From positions 186,001-250,000 of the forward strand of contig NC_016473.1 of NCBI RefSeq assembly GCF_000226095.1: DNA of 64,000 bases, given 5' to 3'. The position numbers were made by a program, and so were the translations under genes. The notes below the pieces were generated by a model, which saw nothing but the letters and a program-made list of their open reading frames with translations, did not search any database and was not told where the DNA came from. Below, in pieces: positions 9,261 to 20,632 of the stretch (the stretch's first letter is position 1; every line of letters starts with the position of its first letter). Source of the stretch: Thermothelomyces thermophilus ATCC 42464 (lineage: Eukaryota > Ascomycota > Sordariomycetes > Sordariales > Chaetomiaceae).

Positions 9261-12200
9261 TAGTTTCTATAAGTTATCTTCTAGTCCAAAATCAAGCTAT
9301 TTGACTAGGTACTATAGTTCCCTATTAATAATGCGTGAATCTAGAATTTCTTCGACGTCCTATTCTTCTTCCTCGTCTTCTGCTTTGATATATATAGCAA
9401 CCTTAGCGTTTTTCGGTACTGGTTCGAGAAGCGAAATATAAAAAACATCTATCTATAGTTATATAGATGATAGTAACGATAGTTGGTAGTTAGATGTCGA
9501 AATTCGTTCTTTAATAACGAAGGGTCTAACCTTCTTAAAGTCTAGCTTTATGCTTGGTTATTTGGTTTATAAGTTTCGTATGATTAGGTAGACTTTGTCT
9601 CCCCTCTCTAGGCAAGGTCCCTCGAGCCTATATTGGTTGTAGTAGTTCTTTATTCTAGTTTTAACAAACTCGAGTTCTTTTTTAAGCTTTTTATATAGTA
9701 TGTACATTTGTTTTGCTTTGACTACTGCTCTTAGTACTATGACCTCTAGTCCTTACCTAAGGTCTGCTTTATATCTATAGTTTACGAAGAATAGTATAAC
9801 TTTAGTCGTCTCTATTAGCGTTATATTATAAGCAAGTTATACTATTAGCAATAGTATGACCTAGTTATTTTGCTAGTAGTTGACGTAAGAGCAGAGGTAT
9901 TGCTTAATAACTTGGTTTAGTCGCTCCGTTTGTCTATCGGTCTGCGGGTGATATGCTGTTAATAGCTTGCTATTGACGCCTAGTCGTTATATTAACGCTT
10001 GCTAGAACTTCGATACGAACTTGGTATCTCTGTCGGTGATCTATTCTTGCGGCTAAGTATATACTAATGTAACTTGCCAATAGATCACGTCTGCCAGCTG
10101 TTCAGCTATCTAGGACTCTTTATAGGGAAAGAAGTATGCCTATTTAGTCAGGCGATCTACTATAGTAAGAATACTATTATAGATTACTCCTATGGCCGTG
10201 TCCTTAGATTCTGGCAGCTTCGTAATAAAGTCTATCGTAACTAAACTCTATAGTTTGTCAGCTATTAGCAGTAGCTAAAGTAGCCTATATAGCTTATATT
10301 ATGCCGTTTTGCTTCGATTGTAGATGTCGTAGCTCCGTACGACTTCCTTAATTTATACCGTTAACTATAGAAAGTCGTAATGTCTCTTGACTTATACGAT
10401 AGTCTTCGTAACTCCCTTATATCCTCCAAGTTTTAACTCGTAGAGTTCTCGAATCATTTATAGCTATTGGTCTTTGTCGTAGATATACGCTTTGCCTTGG
10501 TACTAGAGTTTCCTATCTTTCTCTTCTACTCCATTAGGTACCACTGGTCCGGGTGCTACTTGATACTATACCTTGTTAATCCTTTCCTCTCGAAAGATTA
10601 TATAGCATTCTAGGAACAAGTCAAGTAGATCATCTTCTATAGGTATCTACGTTTTGTAATATAGCGTTCTGTCTATTCGTTCCTTAAACAACGGTAGTGT
10701 TATTCCTATTTGTCCTTTTGTATAATCCGTTCGTCGGCTTAAGATATCTGCTCGTACGTTCTCTTTGCCCTTCTTATAGTAGATCTCAAAGTTAAATTCC
10801 ATAAGGAATTCTGCCTATCGTATTTATCATCCGTTAAGTTCCTTTATCATTATAAAGTATCGTAAATTCTTGTAATCTATATATACTTATACCGGTTTAA
10901 TCGTGCTACTAAGGTATAGTCGCTATTCCTTAAAAGCTTTAACAATTGTAAGTAGTTCCTTGTTATAGATCAGATAATTAAGACATAGTCTATCAAGCTT
11001 CTTTGAAAAGAAGGCTATAGGATGTAGCTTCCCTTGTCCGTCTTATTATCCTAATTGTCCTTTAATAGTATAGTCTAAAGCGTCTGTTTCTACCTCGAAT
11101 GGCTTCTTAGGGTCTGGTAGTACTAGTACTAGATCTTCGGTAATGGCGTCGCGGATCTATATAAATGCTTACTCGTATTGCTCTTCCCATTGGAATTTAG
11201 TACTCTTCTTAGTAAGCTCGTACAAAGGTTGTATGATCGTTCTAAAGTTCCTGATAAATATCTAGTAGAAGTTTGTAAATCTGATAAAGCTTTGTACTTC
11301 TATGACTGACGTCGGTTATAGCTAATTCTTAATGGCTTTAACCTTTAAAGGTTCTATCCGAATTTATCCTAGGGATATTTTATATCCTAAAAAGACTATC
11401 TTCCTAATATAGAATTTACTCTTTTCCTTGTTAACTAATAGCTTATACGCGTATAGCGCATCTAGTACTACTATTACGTACTTCTAGTGTTTGTCTATTG
11501 TCTTAGAGAAGATAAGTATATCGTTAAGATAATATACTGTAAATTTGTCAAGAAAGGGTCGGATAGCTTGATCAATTAGGGCTTAGAATGTTGCTAGCGC
11601 GTTTGTAAGTCCGAATGGTATGACGAGGTACTTATAGTAGCTATAGGGTGTCCTAAAGGCCGTTTTCTACTCGTTGCCTTCTCTGATCTGTATATAGTTA
11701 TAGGCTGATGGCAAGTCAAGACGCGTAAAATATTAGGCTCCTACTAACTAATCTCGGAGCTATGAGATTAGCGGTAATAGGTATCGATTTTTCACAGTCT
11801 GTTCGTTAAGTTGCCGATAGTCGACGTATAACTATAGTTTTCCGTCTTTCTTAGGTATAAATAGGATTAGGTAGCCTATTAGCGATGTCAATAGGTAGAT
11901 ATGTCCTCTTCGAAGGTTTTCCTCCAAATATTGCTTAAGTTCTTCGTTCTATGTCTAGCTTATATAGTAGATCTTGAAGAACTTTAGTCATGCTCCTTCC
12001 TTGAGCTTGCTCTCGTGATCCTATGGGCCGTGTTCTGGTAGTCCTTCTAGATACTTTGGTTCGAATGCTAGGTGTCCTTCGTATTCCTTTAGTACTTTCC
12101 TAGTCTCGTCTTATCTCTCGGTTTTCTAATAGTATACGAACTTGGTTCTATCTATAGTGATACTAGCGATTTCTCTTGTCTTAACCTACTACTCTAATTA

Positions 12201-12881
12201 TAGTACTCTATATTCGTTAACGGAGAGAACAGCTATTGGCGGTTTAGCTCGTTCTTCCTATTATAATGTTAGTGTCGTTATACCGCTTCTTCTAGAGTCT
12301 ATAGTAGTCTGCCTACTACTGTCTGTCTCTTGTGGTAGATCCGTAGGATATGCCTTTCTCTAAGTATCGTCCGCTCGCGATCCTTGCGTACTCCCTATCT
12401 TGCTAGTCAAATATAACTCCGTTTGGGGTCGTAGGTAGCTACTATTCTTCTAGCTAATGTCTAGGTTATAATCTTTATACTATAGTAACCCTAATATTAT
12501 ATCTTTGTTATTACCTATATCTATAATGCTAAATATAACTACTATAGTCTTCCTTACTATAGTAATATTAATCGGTTCGGTCTCTCTATATACCTATTAT
12601 ATTAGAAATAGCCCTTTGACTATACTATGCTTCCGCTTTATTCTCTAAGGTATCTATAGCTAATTTATAAACGTTAGCGAGATCAGGTTTATCTCTACTC
12701 TACTATCTACTAGTATAAGCATTTTGTGCTATTTCCATTGTGCTATTATCTATAGCCGCTTATCTTGCCGCTGTCGTCCAAAGATTACAGCGATTTCCTA
12801 TGTTTCTACCAGGAGGTCTCGGTATAGCGGTCTCTTACGCTAGTCCTTCCTATACTACGCTACCATTTGCCACTACACGGG
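9205..12881 (-). pseudogene. pol: Gy2 pol remnant: protease to chromodomain
   Basis: Minus-strand polyprotein in the -1 frame after gag. The protease DSR motif is near 12705. The RT active site near 11525 reads YLND (YLDD with Asp to Asn). RNase H (about 11040-11110), integrase with zinc region (about 10300-10460), core, and the C-terminal GPY/F-type region (about 9480-9720) follow. A chromodomain (about 9225-9370) ends with LNCPKKLEQF-like residues. Chromodomains at the integrase C-terminus define chromoviruses and steer insertion to heterochromatin. Length is about 1,230 codons. The 3' end is approximate because it overlaps the antisense ORF. Confidence 0.88.
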
Positions 12882-12883
12882 CG

Positions 12884-15106
12884 TTAATGGTTTCCAGGCC
12901 CCTCGAAGGGCCCTGACCCGTTTCCTAGGTTAGTGTTAACCTCTTTGGTTATTTGGCTAATAGCGGCTTTGTCGATCGTACTCATTTCCGTAAGCTATTA
13001 AGTGCTTGCGGCTTCCTACCATTAGGTCCGTTCTGCTTTCCATCGTATATGCTATAGCTTTATCTAAAGCTCCCGAATTTGTAATTTCTTTTTGTCCGTA
13101 TAATAGAGGCAATCGTTACTCTAGTACAAGTCCTATATATCTCGTCCGGTTCTATAATACCTAGGCTAGGCTTGTCTTAGAACTATTGTAATGCCTTCTG
13201 AATTACGGGCTTCGATCTTCTAGAGCAATTCGGCTGCTCTGTTTCCTATATTATAGACCTATTCTATAGGGCGTAAGCTTCTGTCCTCATTTCCTTGTCA
13301 GGTTAGCTAGTGATTGTTTTCGAATTTGTCGCGGAAGTGGTATCGGTATTTGTATGCTATATATTAGAACTAGGGCACTTGTGTATATGCCTTATATCGA
13401 GGGTATAGTCGCGTAGCATTGCCTAGGAGGTATTGGAATTCTTTCCTAAATCCTTCCCATTGTATATAGACTATAGGTACTCTAGTGCTAATATAGGAGT
13501 GTTTCTTCTAATAGCTTTCCTACGTACGTTTATCTTTTCTACGGTTTGCTTATATAAACTAGTATTCTAGGTTCTATATATTATTACTAAGTTACTAATC
13601 GTTAAGGTACTTGGTGTAGCTATTAGGCCTATTATATACTATAGGCTATTCTCCTTTAATGGTTTTTATAATATATTAGAGTTCCCTTATCTTGTCCCTT
13701 ATCTTATCGCTCTATTAGACAAGTCAAATCAAGCGTCTATCCCGTTTACATAGTTCTATATTAAGCCGGAAAACTTTATTACAATACTATTTAATTCGTT
13801 CCTAGAGGAATAGAACATTAGGTCCGGGTCTTTTAATTCCTTAGGTATTAGTTATCTACGATCTATCCTGCCTCTATATAACTATAAAGCCCTATTGTCT
13901 TAAGGCTAGGAGAATCGAAACTAGCGATATATATTCTCCTACCATATCTTATTTGGCGAGACCTGTCTCTAGGTCTATAGTGACCAGTTCGGAGTACGGT
14001 GCTTGTTTGTCTTTACTATTATCGTTATATCCGAGACTGTCCGTGTTACTACCCTTATCTTTGTAGCTTATAGCTACTACTTTGATAACGTCCTTAGTAG
14101 TTTCGTCGATAGTCGTAATTTCCTTTCTAGGGGTTAGTTTCTATTCTTTCTTCGGGCTCTAGTATTCTCGCTTATAGTGTCCTTTCTTTCTATAGTTATA
14201 GTAGGTAATATTAGACTTGTCTTTAGCCGTCTTCTTCTAGTCCTGCTTCTACGCTATATCTATATCTATAGCTCTAGGGTACGTCCTATACGAGGTACTA
14301 ACGTATACTTGCTTTTTCTTGTCATTAGCCTTAACCGTGGTTCTATTCATTTGACCTCGTTTCTACTACTCTCGTATATAGAGTCGATTATCGATCCTAA
14401 TAGCCTATATAATATATTTATCTAGAGTCTTAGGCTAATTGTACTTATATAGCTTGTCTTTGACCTTTTCCTTTAGGCCATTGTAGAACAATTATATTAA
14501 TGCCTTATCGTTAAGCTAAGACTTAAACATGTCCTATCTAAACTATATAGTATAAGAGGCTATTAACTTAGTCTATTAGAGATTAGCAAGTCTTTCTTAT
14601 ATATAAATCTTCTTATCTTTGTCGCTAAAAACTTTCTAAAGCTCTTCTTCAAAACGGTCATAAGATCAGAAGACTACCTATATAAATATATCTCGTTTAT
14701 CTTTGTCTTCCTTAGTAAGATAGTCGTTCTATATAGGCTCAAACTATCTAAGTACCTTGCCTTCTAGTCTTGTAGCTATATAGAGGACTTTGGCTTTATT
14801 ATCTAGAAACTTATTATTATTAAGCTAGAAGTAGGATCGGAGGTTTGTTAGGAATCCTACAAGATCTTCTTTGGTTCCCCTATATTTGCTAGGTAGTTTA
14901 ATCTTAATATGCTTCGCTTTAGCGCCCTCGAGTGCCTCGATTTTAGCATAGGCCTTATTAACTAACTTCTACAAGTACTTTTCGCGGTTCTCGAGCTCTT
15001 TAATTCGAGCTTAAGTAGCCTTATCTCTCTGGTCTAACTCCTAGATCTACTGCTAGAGTTGACCAAGCTAAGCAAGTAGCTATTCGGCTGTGACGTTAGT
15101 AGCTAT
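12884..15106 (-). pseudogene. gag: Gy2 gag remnant
   Basis: 2223 bp, identical in length to the other six gag copies. The start codon reads ATA at 15106-15104 and the stop TAA at 12886-12884. It carries the N-terminal Gln-rich coiled coil, capsid-like region, CCHC knuckle (about 14160-14210, Cys partly changed to Tyr) and a long extension after the knuckle. The slippery GGAAAC and the GGGCC hairpin lie just before the stop (about 12894-12935). Confidence 0.87.
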
Positions 15107-15159
15107 GTCAATGTCAAGGTCGAAGTCACCTCCGTTTTAAACTATAATAGAACAAAGGG

Positions 15160-15171
15160 AGTAGTAATAAC
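15160..15171 (-). promoter_or_regulatory. Gy2 putative self-primer binding site
   Basis: The minus strand reads GTTATTACTACT one base inside the 5' LTR edge. Its complement AGTAGTAATAA occurs in the LTR at 15344-15354 (minus strand), just downstream of the TATA box. Confidence 0.6.
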
Positions 15172-15172
15172 G

Positions 15173-15599
15173 TATAACGAACCTAGCTTAGACTTCTTCT
15201 AAAAGGGTTCAGACGAAGGTAGATTGGGTAGGACAAGTAGGCAGGTCGTCTAAGGGATTTAGTAAAGCTAAAGGGTTTATAATAATACTAGAGTTGCCTC
15301 TTATAGTAATTAGCAATACTTAGTATAAGTATTATAATTATAATTATTACTACTAGTAAACTCTTAGAGTCTACTATAACGAGTGACTATTTACATGTAT
15401 ATATACTCCTAGGATCACTAGCAGTCGTGGTGATCATTTATACTGGCTTACCTGGCTTATATTGTGAGCTAGTGATCCTCTGTTAGGATTATTTCTTGCC
15501 AAGCGTGATCCCGTCCTAATTGGTCTATCATTCCTTCGGCTTGATTGGCCTGTTCGTGCTAGTAGCTCAGGCAGCATCTACATGCATATTTCCGTGACA
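15173..15599 (-). repeat. Gy2 5' LTR (type A)
   Basis: 427 bp. The coding-strand start TGTCACGGAAATAT is intact at the right edge. TATA-like sequence lies near 15393-15403. U3 carries several GATCAC/GTGATC motifs (15405-15515). Confidence 0.92.
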
Positions 15600-15604
15600 G
15601 TTTA

Positions 15605-16113
15605 TCAAAACTAGAATAAAGAACTACTATGACAAACACAGGCTCGAGGGACCTTACCTAGAGAGGGGAGACAAAGTCTACCTAATCGTACGAAACTTAC
15701 GAACCAAACGACTAAGTACAAAGCTAGACTTTAAGAAGGTCGGACCCTTCGTTATCAAGGAACGAATTTCGATAACTAACTACTAACTATTGTTACTACC
15801 ATCTATACGATTATAGATAGATATTTTTTATAAGTCACTTCTTAAACTAGTACTAAAGAACGCCAAGGTTGCTATATATATTAAAGTAAAGGACAAAGAG
15901 GAAAAATAGGACGTTAAAGAAATTCTAGATTTATATATTATTAATAGAGAACTATAGTATCTAGTTAAATAGCTTGATTTCAGACTAGAAGACAACTTAT
16001 AGGAACTAGTTAAGAACCTAAATTGCCCTAAGAAACTAGAGCAGTTCTACTGACGGAATCCTAACTAGCTATAAGAACCGGCTCTAAAGCCTATTCCCTG
16101 ATAGAAAAAGAGG
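15605..16113 (+). pseudogene. pol: Gy1 pol remnant, part 2: integrase C-terminus and chromodomain
   Basis: Continues the Gy1 pol frame after Gy2. The DNA-binding tail runs from RIKNYYDKHRLEGP-like residues (15610-15655) through KVYLIVRNLRTKR to FVIKERIS. A chromodomain follows at about 15910-16070, with EILDLYIINREL, a TAG-interrupted YLVK, and NLNCPKKLEQFY. After that the type B 3' module starts. The end is approximate. Confidence 0.85.
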
Positions 16114-16139
16114 GGAACCTGCTAGAATTAAGACTAGGA

Positions 16140-16696
16140 TCTAACCCGATTAACTCCCAATCGAATACGTCAAAAGCACCTAATGCCTAAGCCTAACCTG
16201 CGAGGGTCTGCGTCTCCGATATCGGCAGAGGAGTATCTAGTTCTTCCTCCTCCTCTAGATAAGCTACGCTATAATGAAAAACTTCGGTACCATAATCGCG
16301 TAGGGATTGCTATAAACGATATAATTGACTTAAACGGCTTAGCGTCTAAGTAAGTAGCACCTTAGTCTTAGTAATCTCTCTCGAAACCTTCTCTTACTCT
16401 AACAAATTCGAAAGGACTAAGACAGTTAGTAACCTAAGACTATAAGAAAAAAAAAAAAAAAAAACAAGAAACCTATAGGCATCTATAACGTTCGGACTAT
16501 TGTACTTCTTGCCTATATGAACACAGTTTTAACACTTATTTAAACCCTCCATTATCATATAACGCTTTTATAGCTTCGCATTCTAATAACGCTTATAAGG
16601 CATGGTGACATTGTAACCCTCTTGCTTAATCTTAATCGTAATAGTATATCGTTCACGTTTAAAATCACGACGATTCCTAGGAATATAATCAGCTAT
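16140..16696 (-). pseudogene. Gy1 antisense ORF (aORF type B)
   Basis: Minus-strand reading from ATA (former ATG) at 16696. It begins ADYIPRNRRDFKRERYTIT, then has a region where Cys pairs are partly changed to Tyr, and ends in a coiled coil rich in Leu, Arg and Glu with a poly-Glu stretch (LEEEEELD) near 16225-16260. An 18-A run at 16447-16464 sits inside it; Gy3 has only 8 at the same place, so slippage has probably broken the frame. Homology to the type C and A' aORFs rests on layout, not close identity. Function unknown. Confidence 0.55.
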
Positions 16697-16777
16697 AATG
16701 AAAGGAAGTTAGCAGAAGAAGGACGTTATCTACTAGAAAAAGGGGGTATTAATAGTATTTAAAACAAGTTATAAGAA

Positions 16778-16812
16778 GCTTTCGGGTCGAAAGCCCTAAA
16801 GAGGGGGCATCG
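16778..16812 (+). promoter_or_regulatory. Gy1 stem-loop and polypurine tract
   Basis: A perfect 7-bp inverted repeat GCTTTCG (16778-16784) / CGAAAGC (16788-16794) is followed by AAAGAGGGGG and CATCG, which abuts the 3' LTR at 16813. The purine run is the expected plus-strand primer for reverse transcription. Confidence 0.7.
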
Positions 16813-17272
16813 TATCACAAGCCAACCATATACCACGACCCGGTAGGGCACAGAAGGCTAAATAAGCCACCAATCAAGAAGGGCACAAAGCGAGGCTGAC
16901 ATGGGATCGCTAGGGAGCGCGGGCTACCACAGGCGAACAATTGCCAAAAAGGGAAAGATAGCAGAGGATAGCTAGCTACTAAAGGCGATCTAAGGACAGG
17001 ATAGAAAGGGACTATAAGCGATCGGCAGAAGTATATATATATATGAATAGTCACTCGTTATAGTAGACTCTAGGAGTTTACTAGTGATAGCAACTATAAC
17101 CTATAATTACAAGTACTTATACTAAGTATCACTGACCATTGTAGGAGACAACTCTAGTGTTATTGTAAACCCTTTGGCTTTACCGAATCCCTTAGACGAC
17201 TTATACGTTTGTCTTGTTTAACCTACCTTCGTCTAAACCCTTTTAGAAGAAGTCTGAGTTAGGTTCGTCACA
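16813..17272 (+). repeat. Gy1 3' LTR (type B)
   Basis: 460 bp, the same length as the 5' LTR. Starts TATCACAAGCC (TGTCACGAGCC after RIP) and ends TTCGTCACA, followed by the target duplication AAGGT. Confidence 0.93.
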
Positions 17273-17277
17273 AAGGT

Positions 17278-18589
17278 ATCTTTACTAATAATTAGCTATA
17301 GTGCCTAGGCTTTAGTAGCTATAGTGCTTTACCTTACTATACTTTATCTTGCTTTTAGTGGCTTTATTCTGCCGGTCAAATTTGGTAGTAAGCTAGTTCT
17401 TTTTATAGCGACATCTATACTTCGAGTCTAAAGTACTTATAATGCCTAAAATGCCTATAGTACCTAAAGTGCCCCCTAGGTATAGCAAATATACTAGTAT
17501 TATCTAATAAATATAGGCATTAACCTAAGGAAGATAGACTTTATTAAGGAGAGCTAGAGTATCTAGTATATAGAAGACGTTAATAATAGACTTAGAAGTA
17601 GTTAGGCTAGAGGAAAGTAATATATATAGTTACTAGTAAATTGTTATTTTTTAATTATATATAAGATAGCAAATTAAATGCTATTTTAAATGCTTAAAAT
17701 AAGCTTAGTTTTAAAGTATTAGATAAGTCTAGAAGTTAGGTTAGTAAAAAAGAATAGAGGCATCTAGTATATTATACTATTAGCTAACTATACTATATAT
17801 TAAGATAGTAACATCCGAAGATGAAGTTAGACTTTTATAGCTAACCTCTATAGTAATAGTAGCTTTTTTTATAAGCTATGGTAATTATGGGATTTTAGAT
17901 ATAGTATTATACCTAGTGGTTAGTGCTAACTAATTAGTTTAGTACTATTGCCTATCTCCTAATAAGTAAAGCCAAAACCCCTAGACGCCTAGATATAGCT
18001 AGACAGATCGCTACCAAATTTCCTATATATTTATATCTTTATAAAAGGTGCTATCAAGTTTAATTACCATTATAATAATAGCCTTAAATAGCTATAAATA
18101 GTTTAATTGAAAACTAGGCTTTGAAAAGCTTGAAAATACAGTAAAATTCAATTCTACCTAGTTATAACTAGTCAAATAACTAGTTATATAACTTGCCTTT
18201 ATCTCCCTCTCCCTCTATATTATACCTACTATCCTTATTACTCTTAATACTCTTAATTATAATAGTACCTTCTTTTATATCTTCTCTTTTAGCCTCCTAG
18301 TAATAGTTATTATCTTCTATCCCTAGCGTTATTACTATAGACTTATAGGTATATCGCTTCTTAAACCTTTTAATATCGTTAATAATAACTATATATAGAA
18401 ACGCCTTCTTAACCCTAGATAGAGATAGTAACTTAATATCCTCTTCTTACCTAAATATAGCTAGATAGGTATATATTTAAATATATATCTTATTTTACTA
18501 GTTAACTACCTATACTTAAAGATATAACTACTATTATAAGCCTAATTTAATTACTTTCCTATATATAATACCTTTAAATAACTAAACCT
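17278..18589. other. Unassigned AT-rich sequence
   Basis: Host or old-repeat sequence that continues the target of Gy1. A short Met-containing frame near 17450-17500 (MPKMPIVPKVPPRYS) soon hits stops. The segment 18200-18560 is C/T- and TA-rich. I see no recognisable domain, LTR or inverted repeat, and no second copy inside the window. Confidence 0.4.
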
Positions 18590-19384
18590 GAGAACTAGCT
18601 AATATATAGGCTATTAAACGGGCCTATAAGGCCTATACTAAGTATATCTATAGTACCCTTACCTATAAGGCCTCAAACTTCTATAAGCCTACCAAGCCTA
18701 GGGGCAAGCTAGAGGGCCCTGTCTGGGAACTATCAAAGGCCTAATATAAGGCCCTTCGAGTAGTTACTAGGGCCTATAAGGCTACCCCTATCCAATACCT
18801 TAAAATAGAAGCCTAGGTACTACCTCTTGACCTTTATCTTAATAAGAGGTTACCTGACTTTAAAGCTAAACTTAACTAGCTACTCCTATAGACTAGGGCA
18901 GGCCTAGGGGCTTCCTAGGTCCCTATAAGGGCTCTTATCTAATAGGCCTATAATAGGCTAAGCTAGAGGTTCTAGAAGAGAAGGGCTAGAGCAAGGGGCT
19001 AGGAGCTAAAGCTTATAGCCCTAGAGGTAATAAGGTTAATAGTCTAGTAGTAGGTTTAGGAGGGCTATAGAGGAGGTCTACCCCCCTTATAGACCCTATA
19101 GAAAAGGCTATAAGCTATAGAACTAGCTATAGTAGCTAGCTAGAGCAACTATTAGAGGGCTAACTAAGCTAATAGGAAGATATAGCACGTATTAGATAAG
19201 GACCCCCTATACCTAGTTTTTATAGGGGAAGGCCCATAAAGGCACTAGGGCCTAATAAAGGCCTAGAGCTCCCTATTAGTATAGGCTTATATAGGGGCTA
19301 TTAGCCTTTATAACTTCCTTTTTAGAGTTTAAGTCCTAAGGGTTAGTACCTCCTACTATACCTATAGCCAAGGGAGGGAAACTA

Positions 19385-19444
19385 ATATAATCTATACCCT
19401 GCTCGTACGGCTACCCTGCTTGTACGGCTACCCTACTTGTATAG
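19385..19444 (+). repeat. Left terminal inverted repeat of the pogo-like element
   Basis: 60 bp, starting ATATAATCTATACCC (right end ACGTAATCTATACCC). It contains three tandem copies of a roughly 17-bp unit with core GTACGGCTACCCTGC. It differs from the right repeat only by transitions. Confidence 0.9.
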
Positions 19445-19460
19445 AGATATCTAAGACTTT

Positions 19461-19526
19461 AATTTCTACTAATTTCTACTAACTTCTACTAATTCGAATA
19501 GCAATTCGAATAGTAATTCGAATAGC
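19461..19526. repeat. Two short tandem arrays in the pogo-like element
   Basis: Three 10-bp units AATTTCTACT (19461-19490) are followed directly by three 12-bp units AATTCGAATAGC (19491-19526). Each 12-bp unit contains the palindrome ATTCGAAT. Confidence 0.85.
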
Positions 19527-19744
19527 AATTTATAGCCACTTTAATAGCCTTTTAGCTAGTAATTTAAATAGTAGTATTTTCTACTAAACTACCGGTTTAT
19601 CGTCTTTAAATACTATAATAACTATTACTAACCAACAGATAGAAGACGTAAAACGCGAAGTATCTATTGCCTTAGTATAAGTACTCTAAACGCCAAATAA
19701 GTCTATAGTATTTGATAGGCTATAAAGCTCTTTAACGTTTTAAC

Positions 19745-19949
19745 AACCCCTAGTTCCGATAACCTCTAGTTCTAATAACCTCTAGTTCTAATAACCTCTA
19801 GTTCTGATGACCTCTAGTTCCGACAACCTCTAGTTCCGACAACCTCTAGTTCCGACAACCTCTAGTTTCGACAACCTCTAGTTCCGACAACCTCTAGTTC
19901 TAATAACCTCTAGTTCTAACAACCTCTAATTCTAATAACCTCTAGTTCC
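19745..19949. repeat. Minisatellite of 16-bp units (about 12.8 copies)
   Basis: Units follow AACCTCTAGTTCCGAC with transition variants. Because 16 is not a multiple of 3, all frames are visited and three units encode a 16-residue peptide repeat containing PLVP and TTSSSDNL. Whether it was ever translated as part of the transposase is unknown. Confidence 0.9.
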
Positions 19950-20192
19950 TCTATATATATTAATAGATATAAAAGACGATTTTAAAGAATATCCCTAGTA
20001 TATGATATAGGGCTAGCTTAATTCCTTTCTACCTAGAGAAAATCCTTAGTTACTACTATCTAAAGACTCCCCTATTTCTCCTAGCTTTACGATATTCCTC
20101 TAAAACGCTAGGTTACTACTTTAAAAGAGGACTCCCTAGTCTTATATATTAATAATATTACCTTAATTATACTTAACTAGGAGCTTATTAAT

Positions 20193-20399
20193 AAAAGTAA
20201 AGATAAATAGACAAAGAAGACTAAGAAGTACTTTGGCTAGGCTAGGGTACTAATTATATAGGAGATTTAGGAACAGAAGTAGGAAAGGGAGGAAAAGGAA
20301 GCCGTTAAACAGAGGGAAAAGGAATAGTATATAGTACTTTATAGACTTATAGGCTTTATCAAGTTAGTTTAGAAGGAATATAAGATAGATAAGAGCTTG
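20193..20399 (+). pseudogene. C-terminal remnant of a pogo-type transposase
   Basis: In one frame, allowing TAG for Gln/Trp, the sequence reads SKDK, TKKTKKYFG, ARVL, then a Lys/Glu/Gln-rich tail (EEKEAVKQREKE). This resembles the basic tail with a GxARVxxxEDI-like motif found at the C-terminus of many fungal pogo/Fot transposases, as I remember them. The catalytic domain and the DNA-binding N-terminus are absent. Upstream (20060-20130) a segment resembling TPxNARSLL may belong to the same tail. Confidence 0.5.
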
Positions 20400-20572
20400 T
20401 TTAAGTAATTAGAACTTATTTAAGTAGATAGATAGATATAATACCAAGGAAAGTATTACTAGATTAAATTAAATTATATTACTTGGCTATTTAGCTATTG
20501 GAATTGTTATTATTACCTAGATATTTCTCTTATTTAGGGGTAAATTAGGTGGCGGTTTAGGTAGAGGTTTAG

Positions 20573-20632
20573 CTATACGAGCAAGGTAGCTATATAAGTA
20601 GGGTAGCTATACGAGCAGGGTATAGATTACGT
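20573..20632 (-). repeat. Right terminal inverted repeat of the pogo-like element
   Basis: Reverse complement of the left repeat over 60 bp, ending GGGTATAGATTACGT before the TA duplication. The outer CG is retained here and is TA in the left end, a RIP difference. Confidence 0.9.

Larger units (their letters stand above)
8046..15599 (-). mobile_element. Gy2: Ty3/gypsy chromovirus (type A), complete, inserted in Gy1
   Basis: 7554 bp with 427-bp LTRs, flanked by GTTTA (8041-8045 and 15600-15604). It is encoded on the minus strand: 5' LTR at 15173-15599, then gag, pol, the antisense ORF and the 3' LTR at 8046-8472. It lies inside the integrase gene of Gy1, so it is younger than Gy1. RIP damage is present, but many Cys and Gln codons remain. 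Confidence 0.95.
2077..17272 (+). mobile_element. Gy1: Ty3/gypsy chromovirus (type B), RIP-damaged, split by Gy2
   Basis: A complete LTR retrotransposon with 460-bp LTRs at 2077-2536 and 16813-17272, flanked by the 5-bp duplication AAGGT (2072-2076 and 17273-17277). Order: LTR, primer site, gag, pol in the -1 frame, antisense ORF, hairpin and polypurine tract, LTR. Gy2 plus its target duplication (7559 bp) lies in the integrase region, so the element itself is 7637 bp. The two LTRs differ essentially by transitions. Gln and Trp codons are mostly TAG or TAA, so no protein could be made. Confidence 0.95.
19385..20632. mobile_element. Pogo-like (Tc1/mariner) deletion derivative
   Basis: 1248 bp with 60-bp terminal inverted repeats and a TA target duplication (19383-19384 and 20633-20634), inside the ORF2 tail of LINE-b. 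Comparison with LINE-a and LINE-c shows the empty site as AAACTATAGAGC. Inside are three blocks of short tandem repeats and the C-terminal end of a transposase. TA duplication and the transposase tail point to the pogo/Fot branch. The DDE core is missing, so it is non-autonomous. Confidence 0.88.

Noticed and set aside
14177-14425. Hydrophobic ORFs such as MSFLSIVIVGNIRLVF opposite to gag (also 39832-40098, 48604-48852, 61338-61604).
   Set aside because: Antisense shadow of the CCHC-knuckle region of gag; hydrophobicity comes from the reversed Lys/Tyr-rich codons.
17450-17500. Start of a small protein (MPKMPIVPKVPPRYS).
   Set aside because: Stops follow at once and no homologous copy or motif supports it.
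19745-19949. CRISPR array.
   Set aside because: The 16-bp units are directly adjacent without spacers; it is a minisatellite in a eukaryotic transposon relic.
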